This document shows positions 1 through 10,749 of a stretch of 43,497 nucleotides of DNA, piece after piece; the stretch's first letter is position 1; the number at the start of each line of letters is the position of its first letter. This DNA is from Mesaphorura yosii (taxonomy: Eukaryota; Arthropoda; Collembola; Poduromorpha; Tullbergiidae). Both the position numbers and the translations under genes were made by a program. Where the stretch lies: assembly GCA_009869945.1 (NCBI GenBank), contig WIXG01000522.1:1-43497 (forward strand), written 5' to 3'. The notes under the pieces are model-generated. The model did no database searches and had not been told where the DNA came from. It saw nothing but the letters and a program-made list of their open reading frames with translations.

Positions 1-481
<481 letters not shown>

Positions 482-971
482 CCAGCAGACAGCGAATGGA
501 TAAAGACCAGACTTACAGTGTCAGTGTATTAAAAGAATACGAGTGACTGTGAGAGTGGCGCAGGGTGCTTCGAGACGAAATTCCCGAATTACCAGTCCGA
601 CCCATGGAAACACAAACTGACTCCAAGTGTGTTTGAGCTTCGGAACTGAAAATGAAAAACGCGAGCCAAAGGTGGCCGCCGTGAAACTTCCGCGCACAGC
701 CTCCGATTTAACCGCCAAACCCGAAGAGCTTGATCGCGAGTGAACTTCAAGTCAAGAGACCTTCCCCAGTGAGCTTCATTCGAATCCACATGTCGCCATA
801 GCAACATGGGTGGGAGCTGCGAGTGAGTGCAAGTGTTTGTGCCAAAAAACGAGCGAACATTATTCAACGAGCATTATGCGTACTAGTCCGAGTATTGGAA
901 CACGGTTTTCACATTCCGAAAATGATGGCCAGCATTAAGTGTAACTATATGAATAAGAGTTCTTTTCAAGG

Positions 972-977
972 AATAAA
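972..977 (+). promoter_or_regulatory. Polyadenylation signal AATAAA, POU gene
   Basis: AATAAA lies 491 nt after the POU stop codon and is the first canonical signal downstream on this strand. It implies a 3' UTR of about 0.5 kb. That UTR contains CCATGGAAAC at 602-611. Confidence 0.5.
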
Positions 978-3516
978 ATACGAGTTACTGTGTGTACAGG
1001 AGTTGGGTTTCTGCTGCATCTCTGGCGCGGTCGTCCTGGTGATCGTGAGAGAATTTTTTTTTCCAACGTGGTCTCTGTTTTGATTGGAATGGTGGTGGAA
1101 GGGTGCAGAGTAGCACCTGGACTCAAAGGTGAACGGCAAAAACTGTTTCTCCACTATTCTGTGAGAAAACGTGAGAGATCAGAAGATGAAAAAGGGTCAC
1201 CCTTCTCTCTCGATCATGTGTCACCATGGCAGCAGGGAAAGAAATTCTCCGTTTGTATTTCTCAGGTGATTCCTTTTCAGTCGAAATAACTTCATAGTAG
1301 GGAAGGGTGCAGTGGCAGCGTGAGAAAAATTCTCTCCTATTTTTTTTGCACCTTTTATTACGAGAGCACATATGAGATGAGGGTTCCCTTTCTCCCTTCT
1401 TTTCCAAGCGTCTTTCCCATAGAAACACCAAAAGGAGTCCCTGCAAATACAAAAAGCTACGATTCTGTTTTTTGCTCACTTTTATTTTTTGCTGCTACCT
1501 TCCCCGTTTTCAATTGCGCGAATCGCGGCAAGTCGTGGTGTTTTTTTGCCTAGCATAGCGTACAAGCATGTCATTCACAAGCAGGGAGCAGGATACAAGA
1601 GAGAGAATGGGCGCGTGCCATGGCAACTCTGTGCTACAAACATTTTCAAATTGCTCAAGGGCAATTGTACCATCATCTCCGCCGTCGTCTTTACGGACTT
1701 TCTTCGAATACTTGCGACCACTGCGAGAATTGATGAAGAGAAGCGTGCCGTGGCTAAAACATATCTTGAAATTCTCGCCTCCTGCACGGTTCCCAACTTT
1801 AAAAGAGACGAAAATGTTTTCGCGAAAATACATTTTGATGCTCAAAACTGTCCACTTTTGTGTAGATTTTCTCATCTCCCGTCGAAGGAATTTTCATGTC
1901 TCTTAAAGGTCAAAGTCAAAACTCGTTTTTTCGCGCTCGCGCCAGCCGTCGTCTTCTTTCTGTGTCGTCTGTCTTCATCGTTCCACTTGTCTACTTTTTT
2001 CATTACAAGATTGTTGCTGTGACAAACACATAGAAATTAAAAAATTTCTGTGTTGTGAAGAATTTTCTGCGTGGTTTTGGGAAGGAAAAGTGGAACGGGG
2101 TTATTCTCTCGTGAAATCGTTGCTATGGCGATTTTCATCGTCGTCGTTTCCAAGGCGGTGAGTCCACAGGTTTGTGCGGGGTTTCGCGAAATCCGTCGTC
2201 TCCATGGCGATTCGAGTGTCGATTCAAAAAAGAATCTATACGGCATTCCAATCCGTTCCACAGCATCTTCTCATCTTCACATCATCGCTCACGGCCACAT
2301 ACTTCTTCCAGGTGTATAAAACACACACTCTTCTTCATATAATGTAATCACACACACAACTCGAAACATTTATTAAAAGCCAGTTTAACCTCTGAGCTAG
2401 ATGAGAGTGTGTATGTGTGTAAAACCTGTAATCTTCTCGCAGTCGCTGGCAGAGAACAATTCGAGAGAGACTCGATCGCTCGCTCGCGTCTCCTGCGCGA
2501 GAGATGAATGAAAAGTTGCTGCTGCCATGGCACGGCGCACGGTCGCCTGCTGCGGTGAGATTCTTCGTATAAAAGTCTTGAGACTCTTCTGACTTTGCTC
2601 TCTTCTCTCTTTTTTCGAGTCTCTCTCCGCTTATATTTCGTGGTGGGTGCGGTGTATTAAACATTGTTGCTGTTGCAGAGGTTAAAACCTCTCTCTGGCT
2701 ACTCGCTGCTGAGGTGGGGCCGCGTACGTGACCTGCATGTGGAAAGGGACGTCGATTCCCCCCTTGAATGAAATGGGAAAGGCACAGAGGTCTTGAGGAA
2801 CAGGAATCCACCAGCACACCGTAAATGTATGTGCATATTAAATGAGGGCTGACTTCTCTTGCTTGTGTCTAAACCCTTGCTGGCTATTTATAAACTCCTG
2901 ATCCCTGCTTGATTAAAGGTGTGCGTACAGAACTGGATAACCTTGGCCTCTGCTACGGCTGAGAATGAGACACACCAAACACTGTCTGGAGAAGGCAGAG
3001 TACAAACTGAGGGATCGACGCTCGCCAGCGCCCTGAAAACAGAAACTGCAAATTTCGCCATTCGCTGATTCCTTCCTGAAAATGGTTTGTTCCGATGACC
3101 GTCGCCGACGTTGAAACCGGCCCAACCAGCCACTCTAAATGCTTTGAACTTTCCCATGGCGATTCCGAACTTTTTCAGCATGAGCGTGACCGCCAATTTT
3201 TACTGTGAATTTGCCAAAGCAACCGCGAAATTACCCCGGCAACGACACTCTGATTAACTCTAAAATCGATTCCAATTCGAGTATTTTATTGAATGGGAAA
3301 CCTGCTCCTCAAATACGCGAGTTTCTCTAAATTTATGCGCATACGATTTGAATACGATTAAGAATCGAGTTCTTGTCGTGGACTCGCTCAGAGAGCGCCA
3401 TCTACCATCACAGCTGTCGAACCTTATGTTGGCTAATTGGCGAATGAGGGTGGACCAAGAAATGAGAGACAGCCCCGCACTTGGTGAAACAATGATAAAA
3501 CCACCGCGCTCCAATC
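978..3516. other. Long intergenic region, no gene recognised
   Basis: About 2.5 kb lie between the POU 3' end and the MKK4 3' end. The open frames here (up to 177 codons) show no recognisable domain and no exon-like splice structure. TATA-like strings occur at 2314-2319 (TATAAA), 2569-2576 (TATAAAAG) and about 2887-2894, without an attached gene. Several near-palindromic CCATGG motifs occur (1224, 1618, 2202, 2525, 3154) and CCATAGAAAC at 1417-1426. The region could hold distal regulatory sequence of the POU gene or an unrecognised non-coding RNA. Confidence 0.5.
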
Positions 3517-3522
3517 TTTATT
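3517..3522 (-). promoter_or_regulatory. Polyadenylation signal, MKK4
   Basis: AATAAA on the minus strand (TTTATT on plus) lies 55 nt beyond the MKK4 stop codon, the right place for a compact 3' UTR. Confidence 0.65.
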
Positions 3523-3576
3523 TCTCCAATAATTTAAAAAAAACATTCGCCTAAAACTCGCTGGAAACTCTCATCT

Positions 3577-5973
3577 TCAGTCAATCATCGCCAGATCCTC
3601 CAATCTCTTTAACAAATTCGGTCCCATACTCCCGAAAACGTACGTGAAATAAGACTTAACATCAACTTGTTCGGAGGCGGACCGGAGGAGGAACGGATGT
3701 TGGAGTAATCGGGAGTATTTCGGCCGTTGGAGCTCGTCCTTGATGAGGCTGTGGAGAAATTTCGGAAAATTATTTACTATGACGGGAGTTCTACTCCTTT
3801 CTACAGAAACGCTAAAAGTACTTTTACGCAAACCCGTTTGGAAATGGTTACGTAGAGAGCTATATTACTGAATCTTAATACAGAGCTGGAGGAGGTTGAG
3901 CTGCAGGATCGAGGGACTCGTCGGCGTGGAAACAGCAGCGATATCGATAAGAGTAGCGTTCAGTGAACCAAATTGTTTTCTTTAAGATTTTGTACTTTAT
4001 TCGGAATTTGTTTGATCATGAATCAATGAAATAAATTGTGACGTTGTGTCGTTTTCCCGAAAAAAAAACTTAATACAGAATTGAACGCCATGGAAACAGG
4101 ACTTTTAAGAAGGATAGGAGCAATCTTTCAAGAATACACGATGCAAAGTCAAAACTCACCACGTGTTGATAAAGTTGCAGTACTCTGAGCTGAAAGTGTA
4201 CCCATTCATGTACTGTAATAAGCGAGGGGGGTCCCCCTGAACGACTTCGCATAGTTGCTCGAAAATAGAGTTCCATTTCGGGTAGGGGAATATACCAGTG
4301 CTCACTTCAAATAGAGTTATTCCTAACGACCACACGTCGGAGCGGATGTCGTACCCCCTGGCGGAGGAGGGGTCGATCCTCTCTGGCTGTAGATCATTAA
4401 TTTGACTTTTTATAGAACGTTGTTTTTGAGTAAAAACAGGCATAATTTTGGATGGGGAATTGGGATATTGAGTACGAACGCGTCAAAGGGTGGGATTTCT
4501 TAAGGTCTGAATATTTAAATGGCTATCGCGTACTTTTAGGTTAGCCGATTAAGGGCAGGGTAGGGGGAAATTCGTTAAGATGGTTCTCAAGACTGAACCC
4601 TAGGAAATTTTAATTAGCGAATTTCAAGGGGATCGACCCACTCGGGCTGTCGGGGGACGGTAGATTTTTGACCCTTCACTGAATTTGAATTTCAGAGGGG
4701 GGATTTTAAGGGGCTAGACTTTTCGAATGGAGGACTTGCTTTTTGAGAAAAATTCGAGGTTTTTATCAGCCTTGCACTCAATTTTGAAAGGGGGAACTGA
4801 ATAAGAGGGCGTCGGAAGGTCCTCATTTGGGTTTGGGAAGACCCAGCAAAGGAATTTTAAACTCACCGCCATGTAAGGTCTGCACCCCGCGTCACGAGAC
4901 TGCGCGATCGAGTCTACGAGTTGCCCACTTATGCCAAAGTCGCAGAGTTTAATGTTCCCCTGCCCATCCAATAAAATATTACTCGGCTTGACATCCCTAT
5001 GAATTATCTTCAACTCGTCTTTTAGGTATGTTAGGGCGTGGACGGTCTGCCGGGCAAGAAGAGGAGCTTATAATAGCTGAATCAATGACAGGAAACTAAT
5101 AGAGAGTTAACGTACAGCCAGCGCAATCTTCCCAATCACGTCCTCCCCAATCCTTTCCTTCATCTTCCTGTAAACGTACTTGTAGAACTGTTCTAAACTG
5201 GCGTCCATGAGCTCCATGCAGATCCAGCAGTCTCCCTCTTTGAAGACTGCTCCGTAGAATTGGACGATGAAGGGGCAGGCGTTTGATTTCATGACGACCT
5301 ACGAGGAGAGATGGGGGCGTCGTGAGCGAATCCAGCCTCCTCTCGAAGCGCTCGATTCGTTCACGACGCTCCCTCGCAATCTTTACCTCCAGGTCCATCA
5401 TAAGTTTCTTCTGCTCCCTCTCATCAACCGTGCACCGGATCCTCTTCACCGCCACCACCATCCCCGACTCTCCGTGCATCATTTTGTTAACTGTTCCATA
5501 AGCGCCCCTTCCAATCTCGCCTAAATCTTCTAGATCATCCGCCGTAAAGTCAAAAGTGAGCTCCGGGGAGATTTTAAGCTTCCCTGAGGCGGAGTGGTGG
5601 AGGGTGGGTGCAGGGGGGCTGGCGAGGGTTGCAGGGGAGGGTGGGAGTTGGGTGGGTCTGTGGAGATCAAAGAGAAGTTGGAAGACTGTTTTTGATAAAA
5701 CTCCGCCAATGACTCACCGAGTCGTAACAGCCGGCGCCACAGGCGCCACCACCGGTCCAACAACAAGGGTCGGCTTCACGAGCTTCACTGGCGGAGGTGG
5801 CGGAGGGTCGAAGGAGGGCCCTCCAAAGTCGAGTGTGAGGCGGTTGCGGCCTGCCGATATCTTGCTTTAAGTTCAGATAAGATTAAAATGAAGTAATTCC
5901 ACTCACTCAACGCCGGCGGAGGACTCGTCTCGGCTCCTTCCATCGTGGCGGCTCCATTTCCCTCCTCGTCCAT
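3577..5973 (-). CDS. Mkk4: MAP kinase kinase 4 (MKK4/MAP2K4), JNK pathway
   Basis: Dual-specificity MAP2K that phosphorylates JNK. Seven exons on the minus strand: 5973-5907, 5850-5718, 5618-5387, 5298-5116, 5046-4867, 4386-4160 and 3748-3577. They close in frame to 397 aa, close to the human length as I recall it. The order is: a proline-rich N-terminus with a basic-hydrophobic docking-like motif RNRLTLDF; Gly loop GRGAYG; catalytic Lys in [18 protein letters not shown]; catalytic loop [11 protein letters not shown]; activation segment SIAQSRDAG followed by CRPYMAPERIDP; then DVWSLGITL. The segment [15 protein letters not shown] separates MKK4 from MKK3/6 and MKK7. The activation site reads S-I-A-Q-S instead of the usual S-x-A-x-T. 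The start ATG is the first in frame in exon 1. The first splice is the least certain: it pairs donor GTGAGT with acceptor GGCAG, but another acceptor 14 nt upstream pairs with weaker donors. It shares a 452-bp divergent promoter with the ankyrin/SOCS gene. Confidence 0.95.
5316..5369 (-). repeat. Short inverted-repeat element inside an MKK4 intron (family A, copy 2)
   Basis: The intron 5299-5386 is largely one foldback. On the minus strand, arm GCGTCGTGAACGAATC begins 17 nt after the GT donor and is answered by GATTCGCTCACGACGC. Between them lies TCGAGCGCTTCGA (plus 5342-5354). The same arms and core occur in an intron of the 4TM gene at 17502-17563, also in gene-sense orientation. Confidence 0.8.
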
Positions 5974-6425
5974 CCTCTTGCAAAGTGCTGTCAGTTTCAA
6001 AGTGTCTTATCAGTTTTTAAAGACTGGTCCAGTTTTGAATTATTTTCGGGGTGCGGAGTGACGAATTCTCTCTGGTTTTCAACCCTCACCGCTCTGCTCC
6101 GACTTGAGAGTCTGTGTTTTACTGCTGCTGCTGCTCGAATCACGAGTCTCCTCTCACAGCACGGCGCCCGTTTTCAAACCCATACTTCTTTAGATCAGCA
6201 GTTTGCGAGGGACAATCTCATCCACTTCCACTCGTTCACTCCCGTTTCCAGAGTTTTCGGAGATTCCAGAACCTCCCAATTTGGAGTCTTCCTAAGTTTG
6301 TGATGTGACCGTCCCCGTAGCAGCAGCAGCGAATTGTTTGTCGCTGACTTTTAAAGTCACTTCCTGGGTTCCTCCGCCCAGTGCACATCATTTCCCTGAT
6401 CTAGTCTCTACCCCGTGGCAGGGAG
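5974..6425. promoter_or_regulatory. Divergent promoter region, MKK4 / ankyrin-SOCS gene
   Basis: This is the 452-bp gap between the start codons of MKK4 (minus) and the ankyrin/SOCS-box gene (plus). It must carry both 5' UTRs and both promoters. No TATA box is evident. A CTG trinucleotide run sits near 6122. No ORF here resembles a known protein. Confidence 0.5.
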
Positions 6426-9187
6426 ATGGGTGCCTCGCTCGGTCACGTCTTCACCCCAGCAACCTCCTCTCAGCAACCCCGCGTCTCGGACAACACGAAA
6501 AAGTGCATCCGAACCCTGTTTGACGCACTGATAGCGAACCCGAAGAATACGAGCCAGAGGCTAGATGGGATCCTCTGTCAGATACCAAAGGTGGGCATAG
6601 GATTTATATGGGCAGCATCATTGTTTCCATGACTAATCACAGTTAAATTGTCTTTTCGCAGAACGAAAACATTCTCTGTGTCCTCGACAGCCAATCATAC
6701 AATTTATTACAAATCTGCGTTGGGATGAACAACCAAGACATGGTCAAGTGGGTTCTTAGTCGTGGACCGGATTTGAACAGGGGCGCCTGCTCTCTACCAC
6801 TGCATGTGAGTTAGGGAGGGGAGGGGGTGCGCTCACTCGCCCCTCCGCAGGAGCATCACTCGTTAACCAAACAATTTAAAAACAAAAAATAACAATTAAA
6901 AAATGACAACCAATTTCTCTCCCACAGATCGCCTGCCTCCGCGGCCTGGACGACCTCTGCGAACTATTACTAAAGAATGGTGCCCGCTCCGACGTCGAAG
7001 CCCGCATGTGCTACCCCGGACGCCATAACCAAAACTGTGAAGAACGATCAAAATCCCAACTCCCAGACCCCCACTCAACAAATACCTCAGACAAACTCCA
7101 AAACGCCCTTTATTACGCGATAGATGGAGACCACCCCTCAATTTTAGAATTGCTAACTCAGCGTACTGAAGAACCCTGGCTCCCGTGGGCGCAGCAGAAG
7201 CGGCCATTATTACACATTGCTTGCGAGAGGGGTGCTTGGGAGTGCGTTCAATACCTAATAAGTGAGCGTGCAGACGAGATAAACCAGTGCTACGATGAGT
7301 ACTATCCCATACACCAAGCTGTACTGCATGACTTGAAGTTTGTTGAGAGGCTGTTACAGGCCGGGGCTGTTGCCACGGTGAGGACTGCGACTCAGCAATT
7401 AACAGTGCTGCATGTTTTGTTTCTACTGGGTGAGTTGATTTTTTTTCATAATTCAAAAATCGGGCGGGAATTTTGACTCGTCAAATTCTATTTTCTCCCC
7501 CTAGGAAAAAAGCCCGCCGACGAGATCCTCTCATCCACAAAACTCCTATTAGAACACGGTCTCAGGGATTTAATAAATGAACCCGACTCCCTTGGCAACA
7601 CTCCCCTCCACGCTTTAATAGTCCGCTACGCGATAGAAGAGTCCAGATTAGGTTTATACCAAGACTACATCCCATGGTCCAAGTGGGACATGCTCCATAT
7701 TGTGCGTTACCTATTAAGGGAGGGGGCGAGGGCGAGTATTAACCAGACGGGGAATTCGGCGTTGGCTTGCGTTGTGAGGCATGTAAGTTGAAACAAAACA
7801 ACAAAACTTTTTTTTTGTCGCAAACCGCCGCCGGCAGATTGACTCTAACTACGATTGCAGATCCGCGACTGGGAGTTCCGCTACGAATTGATATCAATGC
7901 TCCTAGCTGAGGGTGGCAACCCAAATATAGCGGGGAGGGACGGGTCGAGCCCCTTAATGGTCTGCCTCGTCCCTCTCATTAACAAAGATCTGCTGCATAA
8001 CTTTACTCATAACATGAAGGTGAGGTTGCTTTTTCTTAGTATTTTGGAAAACCTCAACACTTTCTTTTAAAATACCGCAGGTGTTCTACCTGAACATCAT
8101 CCGCGTCCTCTGCAAACACGGTGCGAACCCGAATTGCTCTTCTCGCTCTAATCTGACCCCACTACATGTACTGATGTTTGCGGCGAGTGAGTACATGGGG
8201 CTGACGCAGTCGGAGGAGAAGGATGCTAGTTTTGGTGAGGGTGCACTTCTTTTGAATTTCTGCTGCCTCTAAATCCTATAAAAATTTCGCGACCATGTGC
8301 AATAATCGTTTTTTTTTCTATAAACCCGCAGTCTTCATCCGCCAACTATTGATAGTCCTACTCCAGCACGGCCTCGACCCAAACGTCAAGTTCAGCTCTC
8401 GTAATCAGCATATACTACTAAGTCTATTAGAGATGGTGATGCTCTGTCGGGCCGCTTCCGACCTCAACTACATTTACGATCTGAGCAGCACATTAATTGC
8501 TTACAGGTAATTGTTTATAGGGAATGATTCCATGGGAACGGAAGATCCAGAAACAATTGTTCTTGCCGCAGGGCCAACCCAAATATAAGTATCCAGATGA
8601 CGGAGCCGATGATCTGCCACTCTCAGTCTTCATTCTTTTTAAAGAAATCTTCAAACAAAGTCTTGTACTATTACGTGCAGTGGCTTTGTAGGAAGGAGCA
8701 CTTATTGCTCGACCCAGAGAGGAACTTTGTCCGCTTATTACACCTGTATGTGATGTGCATGGAGCACAGGTGAGTGTATTTAATTGGCCTTGATTTTAGA
8801 GGTTCTTTTTTTTTAGTTTTTAAAATCCCACCTCCAATTTCTTTTCACAGTTGTTGGTGGGTTTTTCGATTTTTTTTATCAGTAAAACAAGTAAATTTTT
8901 AAATTCTCGCGGCAAGATTTCACAGAAAAATTCTAATACCCCTCCCTCTCTAATATTCCAACAGAGACCTCTACGCATGCCTCCGGCTCATCTACACGCA
9001 ATCAGCGATAGTCCCTGTGCGGACAGCCCTCTGCACCACACTCAAATCTTATTACACGAATCCAAGGAGTTTACAGCAGCAGTGCAGAATAGTTATTTAC
9101 AAAAGGTTGAATTCATGCCCTGGGTTGTACGCGAGTAAATTACCACTCCCGAGTTTACTACAAAAGTATCTCCAGAGTTTTGAATAA
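6426..9187 (+). CDS. Ankyrin repeat and SOCS box (ASB-like) protein
   Basis: Nine exons (6426-6590, 6662-6805, 6928-7429, 7505-7782, 7861-8019, 8081-8234, 8332-8506, 8572-8769, 8965-9187) join in frame to 665 aa. Many ankyrin repeats are visible: SLPLHIACLRGLDDLCELLL spanning exons 2-3, PLLHIACERGAWECVQYLI, YPIHQAVLHDLKFVERLLQA, GNTPLHALIV, then LLAEGGNPN, CKHGANPNCSSRSNLTPLHV and LLQHGLDPN. The last exon ends with a SOCS-box-like segment: LQQQCRIVIYKRL, then KLPLPSLLQKYLQSF. By family knowledge, a SOCS box recruits Elongin B/C and Cullin-5, and the ankyrin array selects the ubiquitylation target. The substrate is unknown. The first ATG of exon 1 is taken as the start. The protein is longer than most vertebrate ASBs. 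It could instead be an ankyrin protein with only a SOCS-like tail, because the BC-box half is less canonical than the LPLP half. Confidence 0.9.
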
Positions 9188-9660
9188 AATGTGAGGTGCT
9201 ATCAGATTTTGAATAATTAAATGGGGGGAGGGGATTCCAAATAAAAAAAGGACCCAGTTGTTATGGGGACTCTCCCGTAAATGCGGTTCATACATTCACA
9301 TCGCAGCGACCGTGTCCAGCTCTCGATGGTCGTGAACCGGTCCATGACAACCATCGCAACTCCACTCTTTGTCCAGTGCCCCATCTCTCCTCTCGCTCGT
9401 ACATCGTTCGCTTAGCAAGTTTGACCTGAATTCTGCAACACCGTTGTGGAGCAGCATATGCTGTATTTTTCGCATATAATTCGTACTCGCTGGCTCTGCT
9501 CGTCGGGGACCGAACACTTCTACTTTTTCCCCATGCACGTTACATAACACACGCTCGCCGTGTGGATTTTTGCGAGTCGCTTCTGCATGGGCTGTTCCAT
9601 GCATACAAGTGTACTATACAGGTTGGCTATACATAGCAGCAGTAGGAGCACTGGATACAC
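9188..9660. other. Intergenic: ankyrin/SOCS 3' end and foxo upstream
   Basis: AATAAA overlaps the stop of the ankyrin/SOCS gene at 9184-9189 and occurs again near 9239-9244, so its transcript probably ends here. CCATGACAAC lies at 9342-9351. I see no gene. Confidence 0.4.
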
Positions 9661-10253
9661 GCACTCTCAAATACAGTGAGCAGTGCATACGTCTGTTGGG
9701 AGTCACTTCAGTTTCGGGTGGCTCAGCAGTTGAAGAAGAAGAAGACCTTCAAAGCAGCCAGCCAGCTCCACAAAAAACTACGTCGTACGAGTGCACACGG
9801 AACTTCTTCATTCTACTCTACTCTCGCTCAGCAGCAGCAGCAGTGGCACGGAGGAGTTTCGCGAAAATCTCTCGCTCAGTGTTCACGTGTACAGCGACTC
9901 CAATTCACATGCTACCAACGAGACCATCATCGAGACTCGGTGCTGAAATTCGCTGCTACCTCCAGGACACAGCTGACCTCCCTCCCGCGTGGCGATCGAC
10001 TATAAAATCTCTGACCTCCTGCTCGGGCGACGACTGAAAAACACTTGCCTAACTCTCGAGCGCCGTCGCCGCCGCCGAACCCCCCAGAAAAAGCAAAAAG
10101 ACTGGACTTTACAGTTCCTCAGTTCTCATCTCGTCTTTTGAAGAGAAGTGCCCCCCCCCACAAGAAAGACACTTTTAGTTTAGAGAAATCTAGTTTTTTA
10201 AATACCGCCGTATGTAGTGTTGATTATCCGACCATCTACATTCTCCAGCAGAG
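9661..10253 (+). other. Probable foxo 5' UTR exon (start position uncertain)
   Basis: A good donor (GAG|GTAAGC) ends at 10253. The next good acceptor in sense orientation is TTTTTCAG at 10721-10728, just before the foxo start codon. The sequence between about 9,660 and 10,253 has no coding similarity. It is inferred to be a long 5' UTR exon; its 5' limit is only a guess. Confidence 0.4.
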
Positions 10254-10749
10254 GTAAGCCCCCACAAAAATCTTCAAATCAGCATCTTTCTCGAGTGTCG
10301 TCCCATGGTTTCCATGACTCTTAAAGTGTAGGCGCCGCGACTCCCCCAGCATTCGCAAGGAGTTTCGCATTCTCCGTATTGCGTTCACTCATCAGAATTC
10401 TCATCGTCTGCTGCGAGTGTGAAATGCGAGCAGTGCTCAACGAGAGCAGTACGACCCAGCTCGCCGCGTTTCGGGGAAATGACCTTCACAGAAGAGAAGA
10501 GAGCGATTTTACTGAGCACGGCGGCTGTGCCGTCTCATCTCACGTGTGCGCGTGTATCACTTTTTCTTGAGACTCGTGTAAATTGAAAAGAAATCTCGAC
10601 CTTTGTGGATGGCTACAAACGGGCAGGAATCGGGCGGCAGTTGCCAGGGGACAATTATAAGTGAAGAGTCCGGGTTGGAGAGACTGTCAGGGGGAATTTT
10701 TACAACTCGTTTTTCTCACATTTTTCAGGGACTCTCTCTTTTATAGAAG

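Noticed and set aside
1489..2022. 177-codon plus-strand frame in the POU-MKK4 gap
   Set aside because: Low-complexity Ser/Phe/Leu-rich translation, no motif, no neighbouring exon; consistent with a chance frame.
2335..2817. 160-codon minus-strand frame near TATA-like strings
   Set aside because: Composition driven by CA/TG and CTCT repeats; no homologous block recognised.
9570..10037. 155-codon plus-strand frame upstream of foxo
   Set aside because: It lies in the presumed foxo 5' UTR exon and shows no domain; it could be an upstream ORF but nothing supports a protein.
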